Shown in pieces: positions 16,543-25,296 of a DNA stretch of 64,000 bases. Every line of letters begins with the position of its first letter. Within the stretch, counting starts at the first letter, position 1. Below the pieces are notes generated by a model, which did not search any database, was not told where the DNA came from, and saw nothing but the letters and a program-made list of their open reading frames with translations. The position numbers and the translations under genes are program-made. Origin of the DNA: Pseudomonadota bacterium (GTDB lineage: Bacteria; Myxococcota_A; Polyangia; Polyangiales; Polyangiaceae); NCBI GenBank assembly GCA_023428245.1, contig JAEYYX010000091.1, positions 62,001 through 126,000 on the forward strand. Reading direction: 5' to 3'.

Positions 16543-18375
16543 CTACTTCTTGTTCACGATCGCCTTGAACTCGTCGACCTTGAGTCCAGCTCCACCGCTC
16601 CAGATCTCGAAGCCGCCGAACACGTCCGTCAGGTACATGTTCGAGCTGATGCCGTGCTCGGAGGCCTTGGTGAGGAACTCGAGGATGTTCTTGTTGACGA
16701 AGTTCTGAGCACGGCTGTCGTTGTCCTCTTGCGGGTTCACGAAAGAGACAACAGGCGCATTGTTGTACACGCCGCCGGGGCTGGGTCCTCGCGGTCCGAC
16801 CCAAATGTCCCAGGGCATCCCGGCGATCTCGGCGCTGGCCACCTTCGAGCCGATTGCCTGCTTCCCCGAGGGATCGCGGAGCCAGATCATGACGAAGCCG
16901 TCGATGCCGTCTTGGTATTCTTGGGTCGGGGGCGAGTTGGCGAACCAGATGTCGTAACAAGCGTTATATTGGCCGCCCGACTGCCCGCTGTAGCGGAAGG
17001 AGGAATCGATGCTCTGGATCTGTGAGATCTGGATCGGCATGTTGTCGGTTGATTTGGTGCTAAAGACCCCGTTCGCCGTGTTGCCGTTGTTGCCGATATA
17101 GATCGACGGGAAGGCCGCGGGCGCATCCGCACCAGTTCCGGTGCACTGAGTCACCGAGAAACTGTTGTTCACGTAACTCAGGATGCAGTCGGAGCCGGAG
17201 GGGTTCCCCCAGTTGTTGTTCTGGATGATGTAGTTCTCACCACCGACCAGGACCTTTTTGCGATCGAAATCGAGGTCGTCGCTGCCCGAACCGCCCACGG
17301 TGCCCTTCTGGTCGCCGACCTGCACCGGACCGTCGGGGGCGTCCGCTGCGCTCGAGCCATAGGCGAAGCCGTTTACGCAGAAGTCGTAGGGCGTATCCTC
17401 CGGCGACCCAGGAACAAGGAACACGACCGCAGAGATGGGCTGGTTGGCGTAAGGAGTTCCCTTCGCAGCCGTCGTCGACTCCCAGCACTTTGGGGTGAAG
17501 GAGCTATAGGGAACGAAGACCTTCCCCTGAACCTCATCGATGGTAGCGCACCATCGATCCGCGTCCCCCGCCGCGCCTTCCTTGTGCCCGTTCGGACCTT
17601 GGAGCTGGACGCGCAAGGTAAAGCCGGTGTCCGCGCCTTGTTTCACAAAATCCACAGCGATGCCCGTCGCGGTCGGAACGACCGAGGGGGGACCGTCGGA
17701 CGCGGGATCGACGGGCTTGTACTCACAGGTCGCGGTGTTCGGCTCGTTCACGTTGAAGCCGAGAAGGGCGACGCTCTTGTATTCAGGCTCCTCACCGACG
17801 ACACCCTTCACGCAGTACGCGTCAGCCGGGGGCTTTGAGACGAAGTCCTGCGGTGCGATTGAGGTCTGCCCGTCCTTGCCGACGCCCGTCCAGGCGCAGC
17901 CGTGCCAGTCGCCGTAACGCCAATAGCCGGCCGGATCGGAGCCGGGATCGCCGCCGCCACCAGTGCCATCCGCTCCGCCGCTCGCGCCACCGCCGACACC
18001 GGGGCCTGCCCCGCCAGTGTCCCCGCCAACCGTACCACCCGCGCCAGGGCCTCCGTTTCCACCGACGCCGGTAGCGGTTCCACCCGCGCCGGGGTTACCG
18101 CCGCCTCCAGCGCCCGGGCTACCGCCCGCGGCAGTCATCGAACACACACTGTTCGAACAATAGGGAGTCGCTCCCTGACAGACCGTCCCACATGTGCCGC
18201 AGTTCATCGGGTCACTGGCGAGGACGGTGCAGCCCGTCGCACACAGGGTCTGGCCGATACCGCACTGGCCCGAGCCACCCGAGCCGTCCGGTCCCGTCGT
18301 CGTCCCGCTACTGCACCCCCACCCGACGGCGAAAACCGAAGTTAAGCCCACGACCCAGCCAAAGATCTTCTTCAT
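16543..18375 (-). CDS. GH12-like secreted lipoprotein lacking the catalytic nucleophile
   Basis: 610 residues from ATG 18375 (basic n-region, lipobox-like WGC near residue 21). Order: Cys-rich module (about 36-78, CGIGQTLCATGC...NCGTCGTVC), long Gly/Ala linker (80-148), a jelly-roll-like accessory domain (about 150-350, WHGCAWTGVG, ALLGFNVNEPN), then a C-terminal GH12-type domain (about 368-610). GH12 hallmarks are clear: YIIQNNNWG, ACYDIWFA, VMIWLRDPSGKQAIG, VSFVNP and VFGGFEIWSGGAGLKV. The acid/base Glu is kept (residue 590), but the residue aligned with the nucleophile Glu of the E-(L/I)-M-I-W motif is Phe494 (codon TTC on the - strand at 16896-16894). It may therefore bind rather than cleave beta-glucan or xyloglucan. 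Confidence 0.8.
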   Translation of the reverse strand: MKKIFGWVVGLTSVFAVGWGCSSGTTTGPDGSGGSGQCGIGQTLCATGCTVLASDPMNCGTCGTVCQGATPYCSNSVCSMTAAGGSPGAGGGGNPGAGGTATGVGGNGGPGAGGTVGGDTGGAGPGVGGGASGGADGTGGGGDPGSDPAGYWRYGDWHGCAWTGVGKDGQTSIAPQDFVSKPPADAYCVKGVVGEEPEYKSVALLGFNVNEPNTATCEYKPVDPASDGPPSVVPTATGIAVDFVKQGADTGFTLRVQLQGPNGHKEGAAGDADRWCATIDEVQGKVFVPYSSFTPKCWESTTAAKGTPYANQPISAVVFLVPGSPEDTPYDFCVNGFAYGSSAADAPDGPVQVGDQKGTVGGSGSDDLDFDRKKVLVGGENYIIQNNNWGNPSGSDCILSYVNNSFSVTQCTGTGADAPAAFPSIYIGNNGNTANGVFSTKSTDNMPIQISQIQSIDSSFRYSGQSGGQYNACYDIWFANSPPTQEYQDGIDGFVMIWLRDPSGKQAIGSKVASAEIAGMPWDIWVGPRGPSPGGVYNNAPVVSFVNPQEDNDSRAQNFVNKNILEFLTKASEHGISSNMYLTDVFGGFEIWSGGAGLKVDEFKAIVNKK

Positions 18376-18787
18376 GGGCGACCGCTTTTCACACCCGGGA
18401 GGCAGACGCAAGGCAGAAGGCCGCTTCCACGGAGCGGAAAGCAGAAAACGCGAAGTGTTCGGCGCGATTTTCTAGAGTCGCCTCGACCCTTGCCGCCCCG
18501 AAGGGATTTTTTTGACAGGACAGAACCGGGTGCGCCCGCACATTTCTTCGGAAGGAGCCCCCCGCGAGAGGAGGCCAAAAGCGTCCGGGCGGGGCCTCGG
18601 AACTCCACCCGGCGCCCACAGCAAGAGCCGAAACGAGGCGCGCCCCACCTGAGCTCCCTCAAAGTCCTCACAGATCGCACGACTCCAGAAGACGTTACGA
18701 AAGGCGAGCGCGACACGCCCCGACAACGAAACTGAACATGAGAATTCCCCTCGCTCCGGGGAAGCTGGTCCTCTATATCTCCGACTC
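18376..18787. other. 412-bp divergent intergenic region
   Basis: Lies between the divergent starts of the GH12-like gene (18375) and a small lipoprotein gene (18788). It carries a TTGACA on the + strand near 18511 without a convincing -10 partner. I see no supported gene, RNA or repeat in it; short open frames here lack credible starts or protein-like composition. Confidence 0.5.
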
Positions 18788-19435
18788 ATGACGGAAAGCG
18801 CCTCCACTCTCGGACGTCGACGCTACGCTCCCCTCGTTCTTTTCGCCGGATTGATTTCGGTGGGAGGACTCGCTGGCTGCAAACGAGCTTCGCCCGAGCC
18901 AGCTCCGCGAGAGGTGGCACAGCCCGAGACGAAAGGAGAAACTCCCGCGGCTCCGAAGCCAGCGCATGCGGCTCCCGGCTCGTTCCCTGCGCCCGAAATT
19001 TCGTGGAAGAAGCCCGCAAGCTGGCTCGAAGGTCCTCCGAGCGCGGTCCGCGCAGCAACCTATCGCGCTCCTGGTACCGCGGGAGAAGCGGAGGTTACTG
19101 TCTTCTATTTCGGTCCCTCGAGCGGCGGCGGAGTCGAAGCCAATATCTCGCGGTGGGTCGCACAGTTTCAAGGCATTAGGAGCGAGGACACTGAGCGTGA
19201 CCAGCTCACGGTCGGTGGATTCCAGGTGACAACGGTGCGCGTTCGCAGCGGAACCTTCTCCTCGGGAATGCCCGGCGGTCCGACCACGCCGAAAGAGAAC
19301 TACGGCCTCTACGCCGCCGTCGTCCAAACGCCGAGCGGCGCCTATTTCTTCAAGATGACAGGCCCGAAGGAAACCGTGACCCAAGAGGAGAAGAACTTCG
19401 TCGAGCTCCTTCAGAGTGTGCGGGCGCGCTCTTAA
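18788..19435 (+). CDS. Small lipoprotein of unknown function
   Basis: 215 residues. Signal peptide LVLFAGLISVGGLAGC gives a lipobox LAGC (Cys about 33), then a Pro/Ala/Glu-rich spacer to about residue 60, then a compact domain of ~150 residues that includes ISWKKPASWLEGPPS, EAEVTVFYFG, GGGVEANISRWVAQF, and a C-terminal helix QEEKNFVELLQSVRA. The WxxPxxW start and the F(K)MTGPKETV ending resemble uncharacterised periplasmic proteins found widely in Myxococcota and Planctomycetes; I cannot name a function. Its stop overlaps by 4 bp the convergent aminotransferase stop. Confidence 0.75.
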   Translation: MTESASTLGRRRYAPLVLFAGLISVGGLAGCKRASPEPAPREVAQPETKGETPAAPKPAHAAPGSFPAPEISWKKPASWLEGPPSAVRAATYRAPGTAGEAEVTVFYFGPSSGGGVEANISRWVAQFQGIRSEDTERDQLTVGGFQVTTVRVRSGTFSSGMPGGPTTPKENYGLYAAVVQTPSGAYFFKMTGPKETVTQEEKNFVELLQSVRARS

Positions 19436-20631
19436 AGAGCGCTCCTTTGGCCCCACGCCTGCTGCGCCCCGAGCGCGCGGAGAGCTTCCCCGAGCCGACG
19501 CACACCGCGCTCGATCGCCTCCTCAGGTGCGCCGCTATAGCAAAGGCGCAATGACAGCCGATCGGAGCGCTGGGCGCGAAAGCTGCGCCCTGGATCGAAG
19601 CTCACGCCATGGCGCACCGCCGAGGCGAGCCAGTCAAGATCGCTCACCTGGACTGCCCCTTCTCGGGCTTCGAGCCAGAGAGAAAAGCCTCCCTGGGGCT
19701 CGGTAACGGAGAACTCCGGGAGAAGCAGCCGAACCGCTCTACAGAGGCGCTCCGCCTTGCGCGCGTACTCGCGTCGGATGCGTGCAAGGTGCGGCTCGAG
19801 GTGACCCCCGCGGAGGTATTCGATGACGATGCGTTGTGTGAGCGGCGCCGCTTGCAGATCTGTTTGTTGTTTCTCTCGAAGAAGCTCCGCAAATTTCGGA
19901 TGGCGCGTGACGAGCCAACCGATCCGGAGCCCAGGACACAGGATCTTCGAGAGGGTCCCGATATGCAGAACTGTCTCGGGAGCATCGGCGAGGAGCGGCC
20001 GGGCGGGACGACCCGCAAAAACGGTCTCCGCATAGGCGTCGTCTTCGATGATGACTGCATCGGCCCCTTCTGCAGACTTGAGCAGCTCATGACGCTCTGC
20101 CTCGCCGAGCGGGCTGCCCCTAGGATTCTCGATGGCCGACTGCACGTAATAGGCGCGAGCCGGGCTCGAGCCGTCGACGAGGTCGAGCTCGAGTCCCCGG
20201 AAGATTTCGAGTGCTCCCGGGTAAGTCGGGGATTTGACTCCAACGCGATCCCCTGCCGAGAGCAAAGAACGAGCCGCGACGGAGATTGCCTGCTGGGCCC
20301 CACTGGTGATGAGGACGTGTTCGGCGTCCACGTCCGCCCCGCGGCTCCGAAGGCGCGCCGCCACCCACTCTCTGAGCTCTGGCTCCCCTTCTGGCCAGCC
20401 ATACTGCAGTGATTGGGATCCATGGAGCGCACAATAGAACGCATCCGAAAGCTCATACTTCGGAAAGAGCTGTGGATCGGGCAGGCCGCCGGCAAAGGAG
20501 ATGACCTCGGGGCTCTCTGCTGCGGCCCGTTGGAGCTGGTCGAGACGAGCCGCGCTGGGTCGAGTCATGAAGAGCTTTCGAGCAACGAGCGTGCCACTGG
20601 TTGGACACTCGCCCTGAGTCTGGACCTTCAA
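19432..20631 (-). CDS. PLP-dependent aminotransferase, class I/II (2-aminoadipate/MocR-type fold)
   Basis: 399 residues if started at TTG 20631, which overlaps the upstream metallophosphoesterase stop as TTGA; ATG 20568 (378 aa) is an alternative. Fold type I aminotransferase with VISFAGGLPDPQLFP near the N-terminus, ITSGAQQAI, IIEDDAYAE, and the PLP-lysine segment GTLSKILCPGLRIGW. The closest recognisable group is LysN/2-aminoadipate transaminase and multiple-substrate aminotransferases, without the GntR DNA-binding domain of MocR regulators. Substrate uncertain (aromatic or branched amino acids or 2-aminoadipate). Third gene of a tight run after the lipid kinase and metallophosphoesterase genes. 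Confidence 0.88.
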   Translation of the reverse strand: MKVQTQGECPTSGTLVARKLFMTRPSAARLDQLQRAAAESPEVISFAGGLPDPQLFPKYELSDAFYCALHGSQSLQYGWPEGEPELREWVAARLRSRGADVDAEHVLITSGAQQAISVAARSLLSAGDRVGVKSPTYPGALEIFRGLELDLVDGSSPARAYYVQSAIENPRGSPLGEAERHELLKSAEGADAVIIEDDAYAETVFAGRPARPLLADAPETVLHIGTLSKILCPGLRIGWLVTRHPKFAELLREKQQTDLQAAPLTQRIVIEYLRGGHLEPHLARIRREYARKAERLCRAVRLLLPEFSVTEPQGGFSLWLEAREGAVQVSDLDWLASAVRHGVSFDPGRSFRAQRSDRLSLRLCYSGAPEEAIERGVRRLGEALRALGAQQAWGQRSAL

Positions 20632-21506
20632 TTCAAGAGCACTTCCGACATTTTTTCGAAGCGCTCGGAACTCGAGGAATAGTCGAGACGTTCGAGCAAA
20701 ATGGTCGGACGGACAGCAAGTCCATCCGGAGGTGTTCCTGTCAGCAGAAACACGGAGTTTGATTCGTCACGGAGACGCTGAGAAAGGCCGGTTCCTGCTT
20801 GGAGAAGCCAAGGGGTGTGCGCAAGGCGTGCTGGTTGGCCGAAAGTCACAGCTCTTGGTTCGGCCGGACCAGTGAGTCGCAAGACTCGAGGACGATGGGT
20901 GTGTCCACAGAGCACGAGATCGAGCCCCGCCTGGGTCCAACGCTCGACCGCCGCTCGCGCAATGGCCACGTCTGCAAAGTCTCCAGGGAGCTCGGCACCC
21001 ATATCGTCAACGGCGGGGAGCGGATGATGCAAGACGACCACTCGAATCGACTCTTCGGGACATCCTCGAAGCGCTCGCGCGACCGCCTCCACTTGCTCGG
21101 GATCGAGGGTGCCAAGCTTGTGGCGATGGGGCCGAGTGGAGTTCACGAGCAGGAAGCGAAAAACACCCTCCGAAGCGGCTCGGACAGGGCGAATCGCCCC
21201 AAAACTCGCTTCGAAGTTCCGATAGGGAGACAAGGCTCGCTCCATGATTCGAAAGAGCGGCAAATCGTGGTTCCCTGGAACAACGAACAGACGCCTCGCA
21301 GCCGTGATCCGATTCAGAAACTCCGAAGCCCTCTTGAATTCACGCGTCTTTGCGCGCTGAGTGACATCGCCGGACACGACAAGTCCGCGGGGACGGCGAG
21401 CGTCCACGAGCTCAGCAAGCGCATCACAAACAGCTCGTGTCTCGGTCCCGAAGTGAAGATCGCTCAAGTGGATCCAAGTCTCAGGGCCGAGGGAAAGAGA
21501 AGGCAT
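20628..21506 (-). CDS. Calcineurin-like metallophosphoesterase
   Basis: 292 residues from ATG 21506, 11 bp after the lipid kinase stop. Contains the five metal-site motifs in order: HLSDLHFG (DxH), SGDVTQ (GD), PGNHDLP (GNHD), LHHPLP (HHP-type His), and CGHTHRPR (GHxH). Such enzymes hydrolyse phosphomonoesters or diesters with a bimetal centre; cyclic-nucleotide phosphodiesterase (CpdA-like) or UDP-DAG pyrophosphatase activity are possible but not decided by sequence. Cytosolic, as no signal peptide is seen. The position between a lipid kinase and an aminotransferase with minimal spacing suggests co-transcription. Confidence 0.9.
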   Translation of the reverse strand: MPSLSLGPETWIHLSDLHFGTETRAVCDALAELVDARRPRGLVVSGDVTQRAKTREFKRASEFLNRITAARRLFVVPGNHDLPLFRIMERALSPYRNFEASFGAIRPVRAASEGVFRFLLVNSTRPHRHKLGTLDPEQVEAVARALRGCPEESIRVVVLHHPLPAVDDMGAELPGDFADVAIARAAVERWTQAGLDLVLCGHTHRPRVLRLTGPAEPRAVTFGQPARLAHTPWLLQAGTGLSQRLRDESNSVFLLTGTPPDGLAVRPTILLERLDYSSSSERFEKMSEVLLN

Positions 21507-21517
21507 GGGGAGAAGGA

Positions 21518-22552
21518 TCAGGACCGATTCGAGGTGAGTCCGTTTTCGGCCACCTTTTCGGGAACAATCAGTCGGAGCGGCTCCGGTGCCACCTCGAAGA
21601 TCAGAGGACATGCCATTCGAAAGACTTCGCCATCGAGGGCAATCTTCACGGTGTCGCCTCGACTCCCGTTTGCTTCGACCACAAGCTTCTCGAAGGGAAA
21701 TGACAGGATGTCCGGGGCTTCGCCGAGCGTTCCGAGTGTCGCACGAACCCCAAGCCCCAGGAGCCTGAGGGGTGAAGGCTGACGGAGCACGACGGCGGTG
21801 AGCTCATCGGGCTCTTCTGCCTCCTCGATGCCCACGCGGCGGAGCTGAAGGCTCGAACGGCCTATGAAAAGCGTTGAGATGGCCATGCGGTGGGGCGCGC
21901 CCACCGCCCCGCCCTCGTCGGAGGCGCGCTGGATGTCGAGAGCGAAGGTGCTCGCACGCCTTGCGAGGAGAGAAAGCGCCGAGATGGCCAATGCCAGCGC
22001 GCGATTCCGTCCGTAGCGACGCTTCGCCTTTTCTCGATCCTCAAGGAGCCGCGGATAAAGACCGAGGCTGGCGTTCACGAGAAAAGGATGCCCGTTCACT
22101 TGGCCGACTCGCACCGAGATCGGGGTGCCGCTGATGAGCGTCTCGACAGCCTCCCGTGGATCGAAGGGGATCTCGAAATCGCGCGCCACGTAGTTGAAGG
22201 TTCCCCCCGGGATGATCCCAAGCGGGACGCCACTCTCGACCGCGAGCGGTAAGGCGGAGTTGATCGAGCCATCGCCGCCTACCACCACCAGTGTTCCGCC
22301 GGCCTCCCGCGCGGCTTTCGCAGCCCAGAGGAGCGGCTGCTCGAGGTCCTGGTCCTTCGTCGCCGGAACCCAGCGGACCACCGCCCCGGCGCTCCTGAAG
22401 TGATCCCTCAGCTCCTCGAGCCGGGCCTCCCCGCCGCTGCCCGACGCTACATTGGCGACCACGAAGAATGGCCCGTTTCGCTTGCGCGCTTCGAGAGGTC
22501 GGCGCTCAGAAGTGGGTTCCTCATCGCGGGTAGAAATCGAAGCGTCGTTCAT
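21518..22552 (-). CDS. Diacylglycerol/sphingosine kinase-family lipid kinase (YegS/DgkB-like)
   Basis: 344 residues from ATG 22552, chosen because a GAGGAG ribosome-binding site lies just upstream on the - strand; a longer frame to 22621 lacks one. The catalytic-domain signature is intact: VVGGDGSIN nucleotide-binding loop, then PLGIIPGGTFNYVARDF, and a C-terminal beta-sandwich (about 200-344) with TVKIALDGEVFRM. These kinases phosphorylate diacylglycerol or related lipids at the membrane with ATP. The substrate in this organism is unknown. First gene of the three-gene run on the - strand. Confidence 0.9.
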   Translation of the reverse strand: MNDASISTRDEEPTSERRPLEARKRNGPFFVVANVASGSGGEARLEELRDHFRSAGAVVRWVPATKDQDLEQPLLWAAKAAREAGGTLVVVGGDGSINSALPLAVESGVPLGIIPGGTFNYVARDFEIPFDPREAVETLISGTPISVRVGQVNGHPFLVNASLGLYPRLLEDREKAKRRYGRNRALALAISALSLLARRASTFALDIQRASDEGGAVGAPHRMAISTLFIGRSSLQLRRVGIEEAEEPDELTAVVLRQPSPLRLLGLGVRATLGTLGEAPDILSFPFEKLVVEANGSRGDTVKIALDGEVFRMACPLIFEVAPEPLRLIVPEKVAENGLTSNRS

Positions 22553-22880
22553 CTGATCTCCTCGGCGGCGACGACGAGCAATGCGCCCGGCCCGCTCGTG
22601 CCGTTTCAAGAAGCTCAACAATGCACTCGACGTGCCAGCCTCAGATTCTCAGGCTGCCGCAACATCTGCGGCGCGAGAAGCCTTACGCGGGGCTCGTCGC
22701 CCGCGTGGCACCTCGCCACAGTCGAGGCGAACAAAGCCCCAGTCGGAGGGCCAAGGACCCGAACTATGGCGACAAAGATCGGACCCACGGGGGCCTCCTG
22801 CGAAATATCCCTTGCCCCTCCGGCGTCTCGCGGCGAATCTCGCGGGCGCCCTGGACCACCGTTCATAGGGGATCGTCGTT
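22553..22880. other. 328-bp divergent intergenic region
   Basis: Between the lipid kinase start (22552) and the diflavin reductase start (22881). It holds the kinase ribosome-binding site next to 22553-22565. I see no supported gene or RNA element; open frames here continue antisense from the reductase or have no plausible product. Confidence 0.5.
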
Positions 22881-24536
22881 TTGTCCAACATCACAATTCT
22901 CTTCGGTACCGAAACAGGCAACTCTGAGACAGCCGCGAAGCGCCTCGCTTCCGCGCTCCATCACGCTGGCTACCACGCGACCATCGGGGAGCTCTCGGCG
23001 TTCCCCGCCGCGGAGCTGCCGAACCTGCGCCTCTTGCTCGTGATCGTCTCGACCTTCGGCAGCGGTGATCCGCCCATGAACGCCGAGAAGATGTTGCGTC
23101 ACCTGCAAGGCGGTCCGAATCTTCCGGGCCTGCGTTACGGAGTCTGCGCCCTCGGCGATTCCACCTATCAAAACTTCGCCCAGTGCGGCCGCGACTACGA
23201 CCGCGTCCTCGCGGAGTGTGGCGCTGAGCGAGTCATCGAGCTCACGGTCTGCGACGTCGACTACGAGGAGAATTTTCCGATCTTTCAGGGGAACCTCTTC
23301 TCGTGGCTCGAGGAGAACGGGAAAGAGTTCTCGGGCTATGTCCCGCCCCAGAAGCGCAAGGGCGCCTTCGGCTGGCTGAAAGGGCTGTTCGGGGGAAGCT
23401 CCAGCGCGAAGGAAGAGCCGAAGCTGCCGAGCGTCGCGCCGCCTTCGGGTCCGAAGCCCGTCCCGGCGCGTGTCCTTGCGCGACGTCGACTGAACGGTGG
23501 CGGCTCCGCGAAAGAGACCTGGCACTACGAGCTCGAGGTCGAGGATCCGTCCTTCGATTACGAAACCGGAGACTGCGTCGCGGTCCACCCGGTGAACTCG
23601 AGCGCAGATGTGGCGCGCTTCCTCGCTGCGACAGGTCTCGACGGAGAAACTCGAGTCCTCTTTGGCGAAACCCAAACCACCCTCGCGAAGGTCCTCGAGA
23701 CCCGCGACCTCCAGCGCCTGACTGGCGATTTTGCGGCCCTCTTGGCGCGCGGGCGCGGCCCCCTTTCGGCTCCTGGCGCCGACGTGAATCGCTACCGCCA
23801 TGAGCGCTTCGTGCTCGAAGCTCTGTCTGAGCATGAAGGCTTTTTGCCTCTCGATATCGAGGACGTCCTCGAAGCGCTCCTCCCCGTCGCCGCCCGCCTC
23901 TACTCGGTCGCGTCGACGCCGCGCCAGAATCCGCGTGTAGTTCATCTCACTGTTGAGACGCCCCGCTACACGCACGATGGGTATCAGCGAGTGGGCCTCG
24001 CGAGCGGATACCTTTGTGACCGAGTGCAGGATGGCGAGCGCGTTCTTGTTCACAAAGTCAAAGGAACCCATTTCCGGAACGCTCCGCGGAGCACGGACGC
24101 GATTTGGATCGGCCCCGGAACCGGCGTCGCTCCCTACCGCGGCTTCTTGGCTGAGCGTATGCTGGAGCCGGGTGTCGGCAGGAGCTGGCTCTTCTTCGGA
24201 CACCAACACGAGGCCACGGATTTCCTCTACGGAGAGGAGTGGCAACAGGCCCACCAGGCCGGCGTTCTCACCAAGCTCGACTGCGCTTGGTCCCGCGACC
24301 AGGCCCACAAGCGCTACGTGCAGCACCTGCTCGAGGAGCAAGGCGCCGAAGTTTGGCGTTGGATTCAGGGCGGCGCGATCCTCTACGTCTGCGGCGACAA
24401 GCAGAGGATGGCAGCCGACGTCCAGCGCACGCTCGTCCATATCGCCCAGAACCACGGCGGCTTGAATGAGGCACAGGCCGAGGCTTTCTGGAAAGAGCTT
24501 GAAAAGAGCGGGCACTACCGCGTCGATGTCTACTGA
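22881..24536 (+). CDS. CysJ-like NADPH-dependent diflavin reductase
   Basis: 551 residues from a TTG start: an in-frame TAG lies at 22866, TTG at 22881 is the only usable start before the conserved flavodoxin motif, and AGGGGAT precedes it. Order: flavodoxin domain binding FMN (ILFGTETGNSETA at 5-17; FGSGDPPMNAEKM), a Lys/Pro linker (about 145-190), FAD domain (RLYSVASTP) and NADPH domain (IGPGTGVAPYRGF, SWLFFGHQHEATDF, ILYVCGDKQRMAADV), ending HYRVDVY as in CysJ. It moves electrons from NADPH through FAD and FMN to a partner. The usual partner CysI (sulfite reductase haemoprotein) is not in this window; a P450 such as the one at 2923-4449 is an alternative partner (inference). Confidence 0.9.
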   Translation: MSNITILFGTETGNSETAAKRLASALHHAGYHATIGELSAFPAAELPNLRLLLVIVSTFGSGDPPMNAEKMLRHLQGGPNLPGLRYGVCALGDSTYQNFAQCGRDYDRVLAECGAERVIELTVCDVDYEENFPIFQGNLFSWLEENGKEFSGYVPPQKRKGAFGWLKGLFGGSSSAKEEPKLPSVAPPSGPKPVPARVLARRRLNGGGSAKETWHYELEVEDPSFDYETGDCVAVHPVNSSADVARFLAATGLDGETRVLFGETQTTLAKVLETRDLQRLTGDFAALLARGRGPLSAPGADVNRYRHERFVLEALSEHEGFLPLDIEDVLEALLPVAARLYSVASTPRQNPRVVHLTVETPRYTHDGYQRVGLASGYLCDRVQDGERVLVHKVKGTHFRNAPRSTDAIWIGPGTGVAPYRGFLAERMLEPGVGRSWLFFGHQHEATDFLYGEEWQQAHQAGVLTKLDCAWSRDQAHKRYVQHLLEEQGAEVWRWIQGGAILYVCGDKQRMAADVQRTLVHIAQNHGGLNEAQAEAFWKELEKSGHYRVDVY

Positions 24537-24573
24537 CGGGGGGAGTGGCCGCTTGAGGTTCCCGCACAGAGCC

Positions 24574-25296
24574 TCACGCGAAGCGCGCGCAGATCCCTTC
24601 GTAGATTGCGAAAAGGTCCCGATGCTCCGCGAGACCAAGCCCCACAAGACCAGCGAGACGCTCGCGCTCCCTCAGGTAACACCGCAGAGCCAGTGGGTTG
24701 CCGCGCCGGACGAGCCACGGTCCTAGCTCGAGGGCCGCCTCGTGAGAGATGGGCAAACCATCGTAGGCCGGGTCGCGCGCCTCTCGGCGAGCGAAAGCAC
24801 AGCTCACAAAGAACCTATCCCTTTCTTGGCAGATCCTCTCGTCGAGGAGCCAGAGCCCGCTCTCGTAGGCAAAGGCGCGGAGCGCCGGCAGATGTCCGTT
24901 CGGTTGCACCACGAGTTTGTCGAGCCTTTTGACAGTCTCGAGCTCTTTTTCACACCAGCCGAGCATCGTCTTCCCGCTGAGCCCCGCCATGACAACGGTG
25001 GTCCGTTCCGGCTCGCTGACAGCCCCGAGCCCGTCACCCAAGACCAGCTCCACCTGGCCCTCGACTCCCAAAATGCGGAGCGTCTGTCGGGCTCGTCTGA
25101 GCGGCTCCGGGCGCAGATCCACGCCAATAGCACGCTCACAAATGCCACGTAAGGTCGCAAAGCTCGGGATGAGCGCATGATCGGTGCCGATGTCCATGAG
25201 GACCCGAGCTCTTCCCACGAGGACCAAAAGGTCCTCGAGACGATCGGAGGGCGCTACCACGGGGCCGATGACAGTGCCTTTCGGTCCCCGGGTCAA
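24574..25296 (-). CDS. TrmK-like tRNA (adenine-N1) methyltransferase
   Basis: 240 residues from a TTG start at 25296, supported by a GGAGG ribosome-binding site 8 nt upstream on the - strand. SAM-dependent class I methyltransferase of the TrmK family: SAM motif LMDIGTDHALIP (33-44), GVDLRPEPLRRA, GDGLGAV, MAGLSGKTM and LVVQPNGHLPALRAF. TrmK methylates adenosine 22 of tRNA at N1 in bacilli; the same family occurs with untested specificity in other phyla. The family is otherwise scarce in Proteobacteria-related lineages, so the exact target is uncertain. Convergent with the diflavin reductase. Confidence 0.82.
   Translation of the reverse strand: MTRGPKGTVIGPVVAPSDRLEDLLVLVGRARVLMDIGTDHALIPSFATLRGICERAIGVDLRPEPLRRARQTLRILGVEGQVELVLGDGLGAVSEPERTTVVMAGLSGKTMLGWCEKELETVKRLDKLVVQPNGHLPALRAFAYESGLWLLDERICQERDRFFVSCAFARREARDPAYDGLPISHEAALELGPWLVRRGNPLALRCYLRERERLAGLVGLGLAEHRDLFAIYEGICARFA

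Noticed and set aside
22863..24647. 594-residue open frame on the - strand
   Set aside because: Exact shadow of the diflavin reductase, whose motifs are unambiguous; no signal or domain in the antisense product.
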